Source of the DNA: Gonium pectorale
Taxonomy: Eukaryota > Chlorophyta > Chlorophyceae > Chlamydomonadales > Volvocaceae
DNA length: 13,365 bases
Reading direction: 5' to 3'
NCBI GenBank assembly: GCA_001584585.1
Contig: LSYV01000033.1
Coordinates: 497,687 to 511,051, forward strand
The notes beneath the pieces were generated by a model. The model was not told where the DNA came from. It worked only from the letters and a program-made list of their open reading frames with translations, and did no database searches. The position numbers and the translations under genes are program-made. Shown in pieces: positions 1-9,402 of the stretch (positions within the stretch are counted from its first letter, which is position 1; each line of letters opens with the position of its first letter).

Positions 1-829
1 AGGCGCAGCACACCACAGGGCCGTCACGGAGGCCGGCCCGTACCAGCGGTGCGGCGCCGGGCGGCCGCGGCTGGTGGGGTGCGGGTGCGAGTGCGCCAGA
101 AGGTGGGTCTGCGGCTGGCGGCCGGGGGCCTGCCGGAGGCTTCCCGCCGAGTTCTGCTGCCGCCGCCGCGGCGGTGGCAGCGACCCCGGCGGCAGCGGTG
201 GCGCCGCTGGCGGGGGCGGTGGGTGCCGCGGCGGTGGCGGCAGCGGCGGCGGGTTGCCAGAGCCCGGGGGCGGCGAGGGCGGCGCCGCTAGCGTGCAGCT
301 CACGGAGGGCCGCGGTGGCGATGGCGACGAAGGCGCTGCCACGCGCCGCGGCGTACCACCTGCGATGGGCGCGGGGGCAGCGTGAGTTGGGGGGCGCACG
401 AGGGGGCTGCACGAGGGGGAGTGCTGGTGACGAAGCGGTGATGTCGTACATGCGTGGGGTAGTGGGGCAATGGATCACCGCGGGGGCGGCCCCCGGGGTG
501 CGTGCAAACCCCAAACCGTGGGTTGGCGTGGGTTGGCGTTACGGTACCCACCGCAGCAGCATGACCAAGGTGTTGCTCAGAGCCATCACCAGAAGCACCA
601 CCGCCACCATGGCGGCTGCCAGGATGAGGCCCGGGCGGATGTGGGCGTGGCAGGACAGGCGCCACGCATGGTCCAACAGCGGGTGGCCCCATGGCGCGCC
701 AGGCCACTCGCCGCGGGCCCCTGCCGCTAGCAATATCGGACGAAGCGGCGATTCTGACGAGCAGTCCAGCGGCTCAGCCAGTAGACGAAGGGCTGCATGG
801 GCGCCGAGGCCCTCGGCAAAGTTCACCAT
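1..829 (-). CDS. Putative membrane protein, N-terminal part (2 exons, runs off left edge)
   Basis: Not recognised as a known family. Exon 1 is 829 down to 552 and exon 2 is 359 down to beyond 1; the intron (360-551) has a GTGGGT donor and a CAG acceptor. The split codon (CG+G) gives Arg93, so the frame runs on as LLRWYAAARG. The ATG at 829 is the only usable start: an in-frame TGA lies seven codons upstream with no AG acceptor between. Residues 1-67 are soluble-looking, about 68-92 form one strongly hydrophobic span (likely a membrane anchor), and from about residue 115 the chain becomes Ala/Pro-rich low complexity. At least 212 residues are present. Codons in both exons mostly end in G or C, unlike the other frames. 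It is divergent from PRIM1. Function is unknown; the exon join is an inference from splice signals and frame. Confidence 0.6.
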
Positions 830-1327
830 GCGTCGGTTGGTCCGAGGGTCACAAACGTAAAGCTACATTGTTATAAGGTGACCCTGTTAACACGATCTTT
901 ATGAGCGTGCAAGGAGCGGAACCGTGGAATGCACAAGCAGCAGGTAGCAACTAGGGTGTATCGGGGTGTCGGGGCGCATGTGAGAGCGCGCGGACGTGGA
1001 CACTGTATTTTTGGTCCTTTTGCTAAGTAGGGTGCACCATGTTGGCGTTGTCGACGCGTCGATGCCGTGCATGGGACGATTTGGCGCGAACCGCACGGCT
1101 TCGGTCCGCGAAAACTGCTTCGCTTCCCCACTCGCCCACACTTGCCCTTATAGCCCTGTACACACTGCACTAGCCCGCAATCCAAACAACCACCATCTTG
1201 AATTTCCAGCCGCGCCTGTCTACCGAAGAACCACACTTGCACCCCTTGCTTAGTCCATAGCCTTAGGCCGATGGCTGGGTAGTGTGCGCTGAGCGGCACT
1301 CGTCACTGGAACAGCTCCATTCGAACG
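830..1327. promoter_or_regulatory. Divergent upstream region between the membrane-protein gene and PRIM1
   Basis: This 498-bp stretch separates two start codons facing away from each other, so it must hold both promoters and both 5' leaders. It is less GC-rich than the genes. TTATAA at 871-876 is palindromic and lies about 45 bp upstream of the minus-strand ATG. TTATAG near 1148 could serve PRIM1 but is weak. An E2F-type site sits near the centre (separate entry). I see no convincing coding sequence; the small ORFs lack codon bias and splice support. Confidence 0.55.
1080..1090 (+). promoter_or_regulatory. E2F/DP-type binding site upstream of PRIM1
   Basis: The sequence TTTGGCGCGAA matches the E2F consensus TTTSSCGC, with the extended half-palindrome GCGCGAA. 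It lies 238 bp upstream of the PRIM1 ATG and about 250 bp upstream of the divergent membrane-protein ATG. E2F/DP with retinoblastoma controls S-phase genes in plants and animals, and Chlamydomonas has this pathway (MAT3/RB, E2F1, DP1). Primase is a classic E2F target, so the position fits. Binding is inferred. Confidence 0.6.
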
Positions 1328-4300
1328 ATGGCTGGTGAGGCCCGTGCTCGGGCAACTCTTGCGACAGCGCACCGGCTCATCTATCTCTCCACTCCTTGTA
1401 GACGCCAAGCGGCAACGGGTTGACCAGGATGGAGGTAGGTGGAGGCCGGCACCCGCAAGCTCGTCACCAGCCCTGACACGCTGCGGAAACCGGGCCCCCA
1501 ATTGCAGGCGATGCCGCTCCTGCCAATGCTGAGCCCAGCATTAATGTGCAGGATGCCATGCCCAGCTACTATGGTGAGGGAGAGACAAACAGAGTGCAAC
1601 ACCACTGTGTCATCGCTTTACCCGAGCCGAAAGCCATCGTGGCCCCCTCATAACTCCACCCCACTGCGCTGACCACCATGCGCGCAGCCAAGCTCTTTCC
1701 TCACCAGCACATGGTCAAGTGGCTGGCGTACGGCAATGGTACGGGCGGGGCAGGGGGCCCGGCTTAGATGCCGCCCTGGCGCGGGCGTGCCTTGTGCGGC
1801 ACGGCGTGCAGAGGGCCGGCGGAGCTGAGGGTCATGGTACAACGCCCACGTCCTCCTGAGCCCAACGCAGCTTGCCCTTCCCATGGTATGGGCGGGAGGC
1901 CATGGACGGCCATGGAGGAGTGACCCAGCCGCACTTGACTGCACAGCACAGCGCGGAGGAGGAGGAGACCTTGCTAGAGGCGCAGCTGAGGAGACGGTGT
2001 CTTGCGCGACAGCAGTGTGCCCCTCACCATGTGCGCTCCTATCTGCACACGCGGCGGCATCTGCCGCTTGGCCCAATGGGAGCTCTCGGACTCCTGCCGG
2101 AATAGGGCAGCCTCTCACAGCACAGCTGCAACTTGTTGACTTGCGAAGAGGGCGCAGGGCGGTCCCACAAAGCGCACGTCCGCGCCCTCTGCCGCCCTCG
2201 TCCGCGCGCCGCCATGCTCCGGTGCCACGTCTTCGAGGTGCCCGTCCAGTGTCCAAGCCCCGATCCCAGCCCCTCTCGGCTCACGTTTCACTCAAGCCGT
2301 GGGTGCCCCCTGCCTCCCCCCCACACCTTTGTCGCTGCAGACAGCAAGCACGCCCAGGCTGACGCGCATTTCTTCAATCGGCGGGAGTTCTGCTTCACGC
2401 TCAACGGGGATATCTTCGTGCGCTACCAGGCTTTCAAGGTGGGGCGGCACCGCATGGGATGGGATGGGGGGGAGGGGAGGAGAGGGAGAGATGTGCGGGC
2501 GCAGGCGGGTGGATTGAGCTGCGTTGGGCTGGCGTGAGGGGTCTGGGGTGTGTTTGGGGCGACGTGGAGCTGGGGATTTATGGGGCATTCTGGCTTACCG
2601 TCAGGGGGAGGGGGCTTTTGGGCGCGACTGGCACACCCACACACACACACACCCTCCGGAACGCCAGACTGCGCGACTGTTTGCCTCGCCTCGCTCGCCT
2701 ACCTCGCCTAGTCTGTTTGCAGCCTGTCCACAAGCACGCACATTCGCATGACGTAACACACCCTCCGGCCCCTCCGCCTCCTCTGCCCGCAGGACGGCGC
2801 CGAGCTGCAGGCCGCCATCCAGCGGCGCTGCCCCGCCAAGATCGACATTGGGCCGGTTTACAGCGCCAACCCGCAGGACCGCCACAAGTTCGGCGGTGAG
2901 CGGACGGGGGGACGGGGCGCGCGTCTGCGATGAGCACTCTGCCAGTCCTGCCCCCGAGGAGGCGGGTTCGCCGATGGCACAGCAGCACAGTGGCACGGGA
3001 TGCGGAAGCAGGCCTGATGTATTGGTTAGCGTGGGTGTTCTCGTAGGGAACAGTACGGCACGCCCCCCATGTGAGTACGGCGCCCGCACGTTTCAGCCGA
3101 GCGGGGTCATTGGGTGCCTGCGCGAGGCACTTTCCCGGGGCAGGCCGCGGCTCAACTCCCGATTCCCCAACCCGCGCGTCCTTCTCCCTCTCCCCAAGTC
3201 AAGTCCCGCTACTCTGGTATGGACGCGCCTGAAGTAACCTACGCTTCGGTCATCGTTTTGCTTTCCCAGAGACTGAGTTACCCTTCCCTTCCCCTCGCTA
3301 CCATCCCCTGCCTCTCCCCCCCTCTCCCCTCTCCTCTCCGCCCGGCCGTCCTCCCCCCTTCCACCACCACCCCCAGCCTCCTTCCAGCCGCTGGAGCGCG
3401 AGCTGGTTTTTGATATCGATTTGACCGACTACGATGACGTCCGCACGTGCGGCAGCGGGGGGCACATATGCGCAAGGTGCTGGCCGCTCATGGCGGTGGC
3501 AGTCAAGGTGAGCGCGATCTCGCTCGTGTGCGTGCGTGCTAGCACGGGCGGGTGGGCGCAGGATGGGGACCTCTGTCGTACACTCGTACGACACGGTGCG
3601 GCGCTTAACAAGCTGGGGAGTGGGTGCGCGGGTGCCGGGGTGGAGCGTCATGGTGGAAGCCATCCCTCTCCTCCCCCTTCATCTCCTGTCCTGGACTTGC
3701 GTGAGATCGCTGTGCCCCCATGTGGCTGCAGATCATCGACGCGGGTCTGCGGCAGGAGTTCGGGTTCCAGCACATCCTGTGGGTGTACTCGGGGCGGCGT
3801 GGAGTGCACTGCTGGGTGTGCGACCCCAGGTGGGCCGGCGGGACGGGGCGGCGGGACGGGACGGGGGGGGGGTAAGGGGGCCCCTTTTGCGGCGCAACAG
3901 CGAGGGTGGGGGTCGGGGCACAGTGGGGTCGAGGGGGCGTCAGGGTTCAGGAGGCCGCTGGTGGGGGTTGTGGGGAGCGCGCCACTGAGCGGGGAATGCG
4001 GGGGGAGGGGGCGGGCGGGGAGGGGGTGGGCGGGGAGGGGGCGGGCGGGCAGGGCGTGGCCGAGCGGCACGTAGCCCAGGGGGATTTGCTGTGTGGCGGC
4101 CTCCGCAGCGCAGCAGGAGCATAAGAAGAAGGTGGGGATGACAGAAGGTGGGGATGAGGTGGTGGTTCTGGGATACGCTGTGGGGCCTAACCCTACGACC
4201 CGCCCCTGTGGCACTGCCACGCCCTGCGCAGTCCGGGTTCCGGGAGGGTCAAGCCGCAGGGCACACCGGCCGCCGCACTTGGCCCCGCACCCGCACCCGC

Positions 4301-7300
4301 CCTCCCCGCACTGGTCGGGAGAGGAATGCGCCCCCGGGCTTCTTTACCGAGAATGCCTTCCAAACCCACTGCCCCTCCTCGCACCCCACGGGCAGTGGCT
4401 AATGCGGCTGGCGTCCGTCCCGCTCCTATCAAACCCGGGTTCTGCCAGACTTCCCGCACTGCACGCCGCACCCCGCCCCGCCCATGCCGTCACGCTGACG
4501 GCCCCATCAATCACTGCCACCCCATCCCCGCTATCCGCGCTATCCAGCGCGCGGCAGCTGACGGACGAGCAGCGCTCTGCGGTGGCGTCCTGGTTCTCGG
4601 TGTACAAGGGGCACGAGGAGGGCAAGGCGCGGGTGGCGCTGCTGGGCGGTACCATGCACCCCGCGGTGGAGCGGGCGGCGGCCATCCTGCGGAACGCCTG
4701 GCGGGAGGTGCGACACGGGGGGTTGGGGGAGGAGGGGAGGGGGACGCGGCCGCCCGGGCGTGGGTAGTAATGCCCGTGGAGAGGTGTGCGGAGCCTGGGA
4801 AGGGGCGGTTGGCCGGCAAGCGTGTGGGTCGCCGTTTGGAATGAGAGCTGCTTGTTCGCTGCGTGGACGCATGTCACCACCCACGTGCATGAACACACTC
4901 CGTCGTGCACGTGTACCGCACCGATCACGTCCCCGGGCGCAAGCCGCACTTGGCGTAAAGTTGAGGTGCCTGCCCTGCTTTATGCGGCAGTCCTTACGAC
5001 ACCCACCCCTCTTTCCCGTCATCATCCACGCCAGCCTGCCCTGCCCCCACACCCCTTCCCGTGTAACGCCCACCACCCCAGACGCTCCTCCCCGCCCAGC
5101 GGCTGCTCGAGGACGGCCCGCACTGCGAGGCAATGCTGCGCTACCTGCCGGAGGAGGGGCTGGTGGAGAGCGTCAAGCGGAAGTGGGCGACGGGTAAGGG
5201 AGGGGAGGGGCGGTGACCCATGGGTCGGGGCCCAAGCCGGCCCAAACCCGTCATTGCCAACCCACGCCGTTATTCGGTCCTGCGTATGAGCTGCTCGCTT
5301 CCTATCACCCGCGTGTCCTGTGCCTCCCCTTCCCCCCCCTGCACCTCCCCTTCCCTCCCGTTCCCAGCCTCCCCTCCCCGCCCCCCTGCCCTTCAATCCC
5401 ACTACCCCCCTGCACCTCCCCTTCCGCCCCTTCCCAGCCCCAAAGAAGGATCAGGGTGGGGAATGGTCGTGAGTCGCCATGCCAAGCCGGGCAGGCACCC
5501 ATGGCCAAACGCTGTCGCGCCCAAGCCTTGGCCCTTGACTCCTGTCCCCCTTCCTCCCTTCCCCGCCAGCCGCCAAGAAGGAGGCCAACCGGAGCATGGA
5601 CGTGAGCCTGCTGCGGTGGGGCATCATCGAGGAGGAGGTCCGGCTGCGGGTAGGATGAGGGGCGAGAAGCGGAGGGAGGGAGGGGGGCCGGGCCGGGAAG
5701 AATGGAATAGGTAGTGGCCGGTCCATGGCGAGAAGGGCCGCGTAGCCCAGGGAGCAATGAAGGTTGTAATATCGCGGGTGCGCTGGTGCCGAAAGTCGTT
5801 CCTGCATGTTGGAAGCCCGCGATCGCCCCGTCCGTGCTTCGCTGTCTCTTGGCAGATATCTTCCCTCTTCCCCCCCCATCGTTGGCATATCCCCTAACCA
5901 ACACGCCCACAATTGTCGCGGCCAGCGCTTTGCCGGGCCTGCCCGGCCCATACTCGGCCCAAGAACGCGAGAATCCCCTGGCCATCCCTGCCTTGGCCAC
6001 CCATCCCCCTTGCGCACATACCGGTCTTCGCCCCTGCTTTGCCCGATGTGTCCCGGCCGAACCGGCTTGCTGATGAGTGGTCCCGTAGCAGGGTAAGTGC
6101 GCCGCTGCTCCAATCGTGCACGATACCATCACAACGCTCTCGCCCTGCGGTGCTGCCCCTGCCCAGGCCGCCTCTTGCTCATACCCCCTCATCCTTAGCC
6201 TCGTGCCCCACAACCCCGACAACAGGACAGGTCCCGCAACGCCCGCGGCGCCAACTCGCTAGGCGCCCTGAAGCCCTCACATCGCACTCCTCCCCACCGC
6301 TCGTTCCCTTGCATGGCATCCCCCTCCTGCTCGCCGCTTCCCACCCGCCGTGCCGCCGCACCCCCCTCAGGCCCCAGCCCCAACCTTGAAGCACGCGCCA
6401 CGGGCTGCCCCTAGTGCGAACGCTCTGCAACCTCTTGGCCGCCGCCCCACCCTCCTCAACGCGCCCTCCCCTTCTCCTTGTAGCTGGCCGAGGAGAAGAG
6501 CCGCAGCAAAACGGGCGGCAACTTCAAGGTGGTGGGGCCGTTGGAGCGCTGCCTGGACGAGATCGTGATGGCGCACGCCTACCCGCGACTGGACATGGAG
6601 GTGTCCAAAAAGATGAACCATCTGCTCAAGGTGCGGTGCGATCCGGACCCCGGTGATGTGGCGCGTGGCGTGGCGTGGGTGGGTGTTGGATGTTTGACGG
6701 TTGGTAGTTGGACAGGTGAGCGGTTGAGCGACATGGACTTCAAGCTGGTGTTTTAAGGGAGGGTTTGTGGCAAGAAGAGGGGGCAGGGCAGGGCTTGCGG
6801 CGCGCCGCCTGTTGATAGGGGTCGCCTAAAAGTCTTACCCTTACCCCGCTCCAGTCTCTCCTGTGCGCACCCGCTCCTGCAAGCTTCCCTTTGCGCCACG
6901 CTTGGGCTTATTTCAACACCCTCCCACAAAACCCTACTCCCGCCCCCTTCCCCTCCCGCCTGCAGGCCCCCTTCTGCGTGCACCCCAAGACGGGCAAGGT
7001 GTGTGTGCCCATCGACCCCGCCCACGCGGACGATTTCGACCCCGACGGTGTGCCCACCGTGGCGTCGCTGCTGGGCGAGCTGGCGGCAGCCGCGGCCGCG
7101 CGTGAGGAGGCCGCTGCTGGCGCAGACGGCGCCGCCGAGGCCGCCGGCAAGGTGCGCCACCGTGCCTCGCAGAGCTGGGGGCTTGCGCGGCAGGGCGAAT
7201 GGCGCTTTCGCATTCACGTTTGGGTTTCGCACGCATAAGGCCCTCTCCTCCTTTGACCGGCTGCGACAGGCTGTGAACCTGCCGAAAAACACCGAGCTCC

Positions 7301-7630
7301 TCCGCACCCTGATCCTCCCGGGCTCCCCGCGCCGCCGGTGGTACGCAATGCGGGGCAACGCCAGCATGCACCGCTGCCACCCCCCAGCGGCAAACCGCCT
7401 TCAGTCCCCATGCCCTCCTTCTTATCTCTCCCCCTCCCGCCGGCGTACCCCCCCCCCCCCACCCTCCCACACATCAGGGCCCCGAGCCGTGGCGCGACAC
7501 CCGCATGGCCGACGCAGTGACCACGTTTGAGCGCTGCCTGCTAGACGGCCTGGCAGCTAGCAACCGGGAGGAGCTGGCCAGCCGCACGAGGGTGGCGGTG
7601 GCGGTGGGGCAGCTAGGCATTGACTTCTAA
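1328..7630 (+). CDS. PRIM1: DNA primase small (catalytic) subunit, 13 exons, complete
   Basis: Makes RNA primers for DNA polymerase alpha at nuclear replication forks, paired with the large subunit PRIM2. Coding exons: 1328-1334, 1508-1573, 1688-1738, 2341-2438, 2793-2895, 3377-3507, 3732-3829, 4548-4707, 5082-5193, 5570-5649, 6484-6630, 6966-7151, 7478-7630. They total 1392 nt, giving 463 aa plus TAA; the human protein is 420 aa. All junctions are GT-AG and phases match. Seen motifs: YYAKLFP and WLAYGND at the N-terminus; metal-binding Asp121 and Asp123 in [12 protein letters not shown]; zinc-site Cys133, Cys140 and Cys143; nucleotide-binding SGRRGVHCW (172-180); third catalytic Asp339 in [17 protein letters not shown]; and [12 protein letters not shown] (from 357). 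An Ala/Glu-rich linker at about 388-413 precedes the C-terminal helix. Exon 1 encodes only MA and one base of Gly, in good ATG context (A at -3, G at +4). That 7-nt exon is the least certain part. Confidence 0.95.
2637..2653. repeat. Short CA microsatellite in PRIM1 intron 4
   Basis: A run of alternating CA lies in the intron between exons 4 and 5 (2439-2792). It is short and well away from both splice sites. No function is suggested; it could serve as a length marker. Confidence 0.7.
4002..4046 (+). repeat. Three tandem copies of a 15-bp G-rich unit in PRIM1 intron 7
   Basis: The unit GGGGAGGGGGCGGGC occurs at 4002-4016, 4017-4031 (one C to T change) and 4032-4046, with further G-runs on both sides. 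The G-runs are on the transcribed-sense strand, so both the DNA and the pre-mRNA could form G-quadruplexes. It sits in the long intron 3830-4547. Structure formation is inferred from the runs alone. Confidence 0.75.
5212..5227. repeat. 16-bp inverted-repeat copy A with a 12-bp palindrome core (PRIM1 intron 9)
   Basis: GGTGACCCATGGGTCG lies just inside intron 9, about 20 bp after the exon 9 donor. Its core GACCCATGGGTC is a perfect palindrome. The exact reverse complement of the 16 bases recurs at 7640-7655, just after the PRIM1 stop codon. Confidence 0.7.
5335..5441 (+). repeat. Diverged direct repeat of a pyrimidine-rich block in PRIM1 intron 9
   Basis: Two blocks starting CCCCCTGCACCTCCCCTTCC and ending TTCCCAGCC lie at about 5335-5369 and 5405-5441. 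The second block ends as a plausible splice acceptor (AG at 5436-5437) and is followed by CCCCAAAGAAGGA, which resembles the start of true exon 10 at 5570. Using it would hit an in-frame TGA shortly after. This looks like a local duplication that created a decoy acceptor. Confidence 0.6.
7448..7460 (+). repeat. Poly-C run of 13 in PRIM1 intron 12
   Basis: Thirteen consecutive C bases form part of the pyrimidine tract upstream of the exon 13 acceptor (CAG at 7475-7477). It probably helps acceptor recognition and is prone to length variation and sequencing error. Confidence 0.7.
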
Positions 7631-7639
7631 GCCTTCTAT

Positions 7640-7655
7640 CGACCCATGGGTCACC
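7640..7655. repeat. 16-bp inverted-repeat copy B (PRIM1 3' untranslated region)
   Basis: CGACCCATGGGTCACC is the exact reverse complement of the copy at 5212-5227 and starts 10 bp after the PRIM1 stop codon. In the transcript the two copies could pair over about 2.4 kb, or each could fold on its own 12-bp palindromic core. Confidence 0.7.
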
Positions 7656-8909
7656 TGTACGGGGTCGCCCCTGTCGGGCGGCCTCTTGTCCCCCCGGATG
7701 GGGGAGGGGGCACGCACGAGCGTGGCTCCCAATGCCTGATCCGGTTGCGCTCAGGCGCGGCCGGCCAGGGTTCATGCATCGGGGTTTTCCCAAAAGCATA
7801 ATGTTGACGGGAACGCATTGGCTTCCACCTGAAGTCTCCCGTCGTGTACAGGAGTGACAGCTCAGTCAGTACTGTGCCAGACTGATTGCCGAACAGTCCG
7901 GGCTTGCGGTTTGCGGCTGGGGGTTGAAACCGTGTGGGACGCGACGTCGGCGATTGATGCGCTCCCCCGGGGAGCAGTTGAGGAGCTGTTCCTAGCGGGG
8001 TGTTCATAGTGGCTCCATGGCACCTGGGAGGTAAAGGAAGATGGGTGCGCAGTCGCGCCTTGCCTGTTGGGCGGCCCTGCGGACGCCCCGCAGGCAGACG
8101 TGGCGGTGCGCGGCTGAGAGTGGAGCTGGCTGGTGGCGCTGTGCCAGGGGTTGTCCGTTTCCGGAGGGAGCACCTCAGCCCAAGGGCTGCCATCTTGTGC
8201 AGAGTAGGCGGCGCTGGGCAGCGGCGCGGCAGGAGGTGCAGGCGCACGGGTTCCACCGCGCCGAGTCCGTGTGGGGAGGGAACGAAAGCCAACCCACGGG
8301 TCTACGCGGGATCCCTCACCCATGGTGCTCGCCGGTCGCCCAGCGCTGTGAGCCGCCGGCGCGACAAGCGTTTGGCTCATGAGTCCCGGCCGAGCGCCCT
8401 TGACGCTTTATGAGCAGTTTCGGTCCCTTGTGTTGGCGCGTGGCGGCTACGTCCATGTGTGCCGGGTTGGCGGGTGCCGCAACGCCGCCGCGCAGACAGT
8501 TTGGTGGCTTGGACGACACATGCTGCCTGAGCTGGATCATGTGGTGCCTGATACGCCGCTGCCCAAGGTGCTTTTCTACCGTAGCCGCTGCCCAGCCGCT
8601 TGATGTGACCGTTGCGACCTATAGGGCATCTTCGCTCGTAGTTCCACAAAGACATGTTCCACGGATCGTACGGCAGCGCCTGCCAAGCGGCAGACGACGG
8701 CAGGACGTGCACGCGACATGCGTTGGCGGCGCAAGTCGCCTCACTTAAAAACCACGTGGGCGAAAGCGCTATGTGCCACATACGGTAGCAAGACGTTTGG
8801 CATCCGTGCGGTTGGTCGTGCAGCGCTAGCCGTGCCGTACCGACCCAAGCACTGGGGCGTTCCCAGACCTCACCACTTTCCGTCTGGCACTTCCAATGGG
8901 AGATGCCCC

Positions 8910-8914
8910 TTACA
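8910..8914 (-). terminator. TGTAA polyadenylation signal of the LFO1-like gene
   Basis: TTACA on the plus strand reads TGTAA on the minus strand, the usual volvocine-alga polyadenylation signal. It lies about 490 nt after the minus-strand stop codon at 9403, a normal 3' untranslated length for these algae. No other TGTAA lies between it and the stop. A 5-base match can arise by chance. Confidence 0.5.
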
Positions 8915-9402
8915 CAAGCGGCGCCCCCGCGCACAAGCAGGATGTCCAGCGACCCTACCCCTCCAGTACCCACGCCCACACGTACGCAGCCCGTCGTGAA
9001 CACCGCACTGCCGCCCACTGGAGCCGCCCAGCAGGGTCCACACACCCACCCCAGCTCGGCGCATACGCTACACGCGCCCCACGTGCGTCTGTCCGGGATG
9101 CCAATGACCGCACGACGATAGCACACGCCGATACACATGAATCAAGTAATCAAGGGTTGGGTTGCTGGTGAGCTCATGGATGCATGCAGGTGCCGCCCAT
9201 TCACCTATGGTCACTAACTCACCACATGCTTTCCCGCCGAGAAGAGAGAGCCAGTCCCAAAACCGCGTTGGCCGGAACGCTTGGCCTCGTAACAGCATCA
9301 CAAAGCTGCCACGAGGCTGACCACGCTGACCCGGCAAGCTAGTACGACCCTAGTGCAGCACCCGCGCCTCGCACTGCCCCACATCCGAACTAGCCGCGAC
9401 TC

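Larger units (their letters stand above)
7631..9402. other. Intergenic stretch between convergent PRIM1 and LFO1-like genes; no confident gene
   Basis: This 1.77-kb stretch should hold the 3' untranslated regions of both genes. I find no plus-strand TGTAA for PRIM1; the nearest matches are TGTAC at 7656 and 7846. A minus-strand TGTAA at 8910-8914 fits the LFO1-like gene. Several open frames of 70-250 codons exist on both strands, but none shows strong codon bias, splice sites or a recognisable motif. One plus frame (about 7836-8603) looks faintly protein-like but is broken by several stops; see findings. Confidence 0.5.

Noticed and set aside
49..860. Plus-strand open frames of up to 228 codons
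   Set aside because: They are antisense to the minus-strand membrane-protein exons and read as Arg/Gly/Ala shadows of its GC-rich codons.
1429..1434. Alternative PRIM1 first exon, ATGGAG before GTAGGT
   Set aside because: It ends in phase 0, while exon 2 at 1508 needs phase 1 to reach the SYYAKLFP frame.
1678..1687. PRIM1 start at ATG 1678, in frame with AKLFP
   Set aside because: It lies just before a good acceptor (AG 1686-1687, CTGAC branch-like site upstream). Exon 2 supplies the conserved YY ahead of KLFP, which this start would lose.
5305..6222. Minus-strand 305-codon open frame
   Set aside because: It overlaps PRIM1 exon 10 and lies mostly in introns 9 and 10; its sequence is a complement of pyrimidine repeats with no domain or splice context.
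8377..9138. Minus-strand 253-codon open frame
   Set aside because: No motif, mixed codon use and Cys/Trp-rich random-looking composition; long chance frames are common in GC-rich DNA. It also overlaps the likely 3' untranslated region of the LFO1-like gene.
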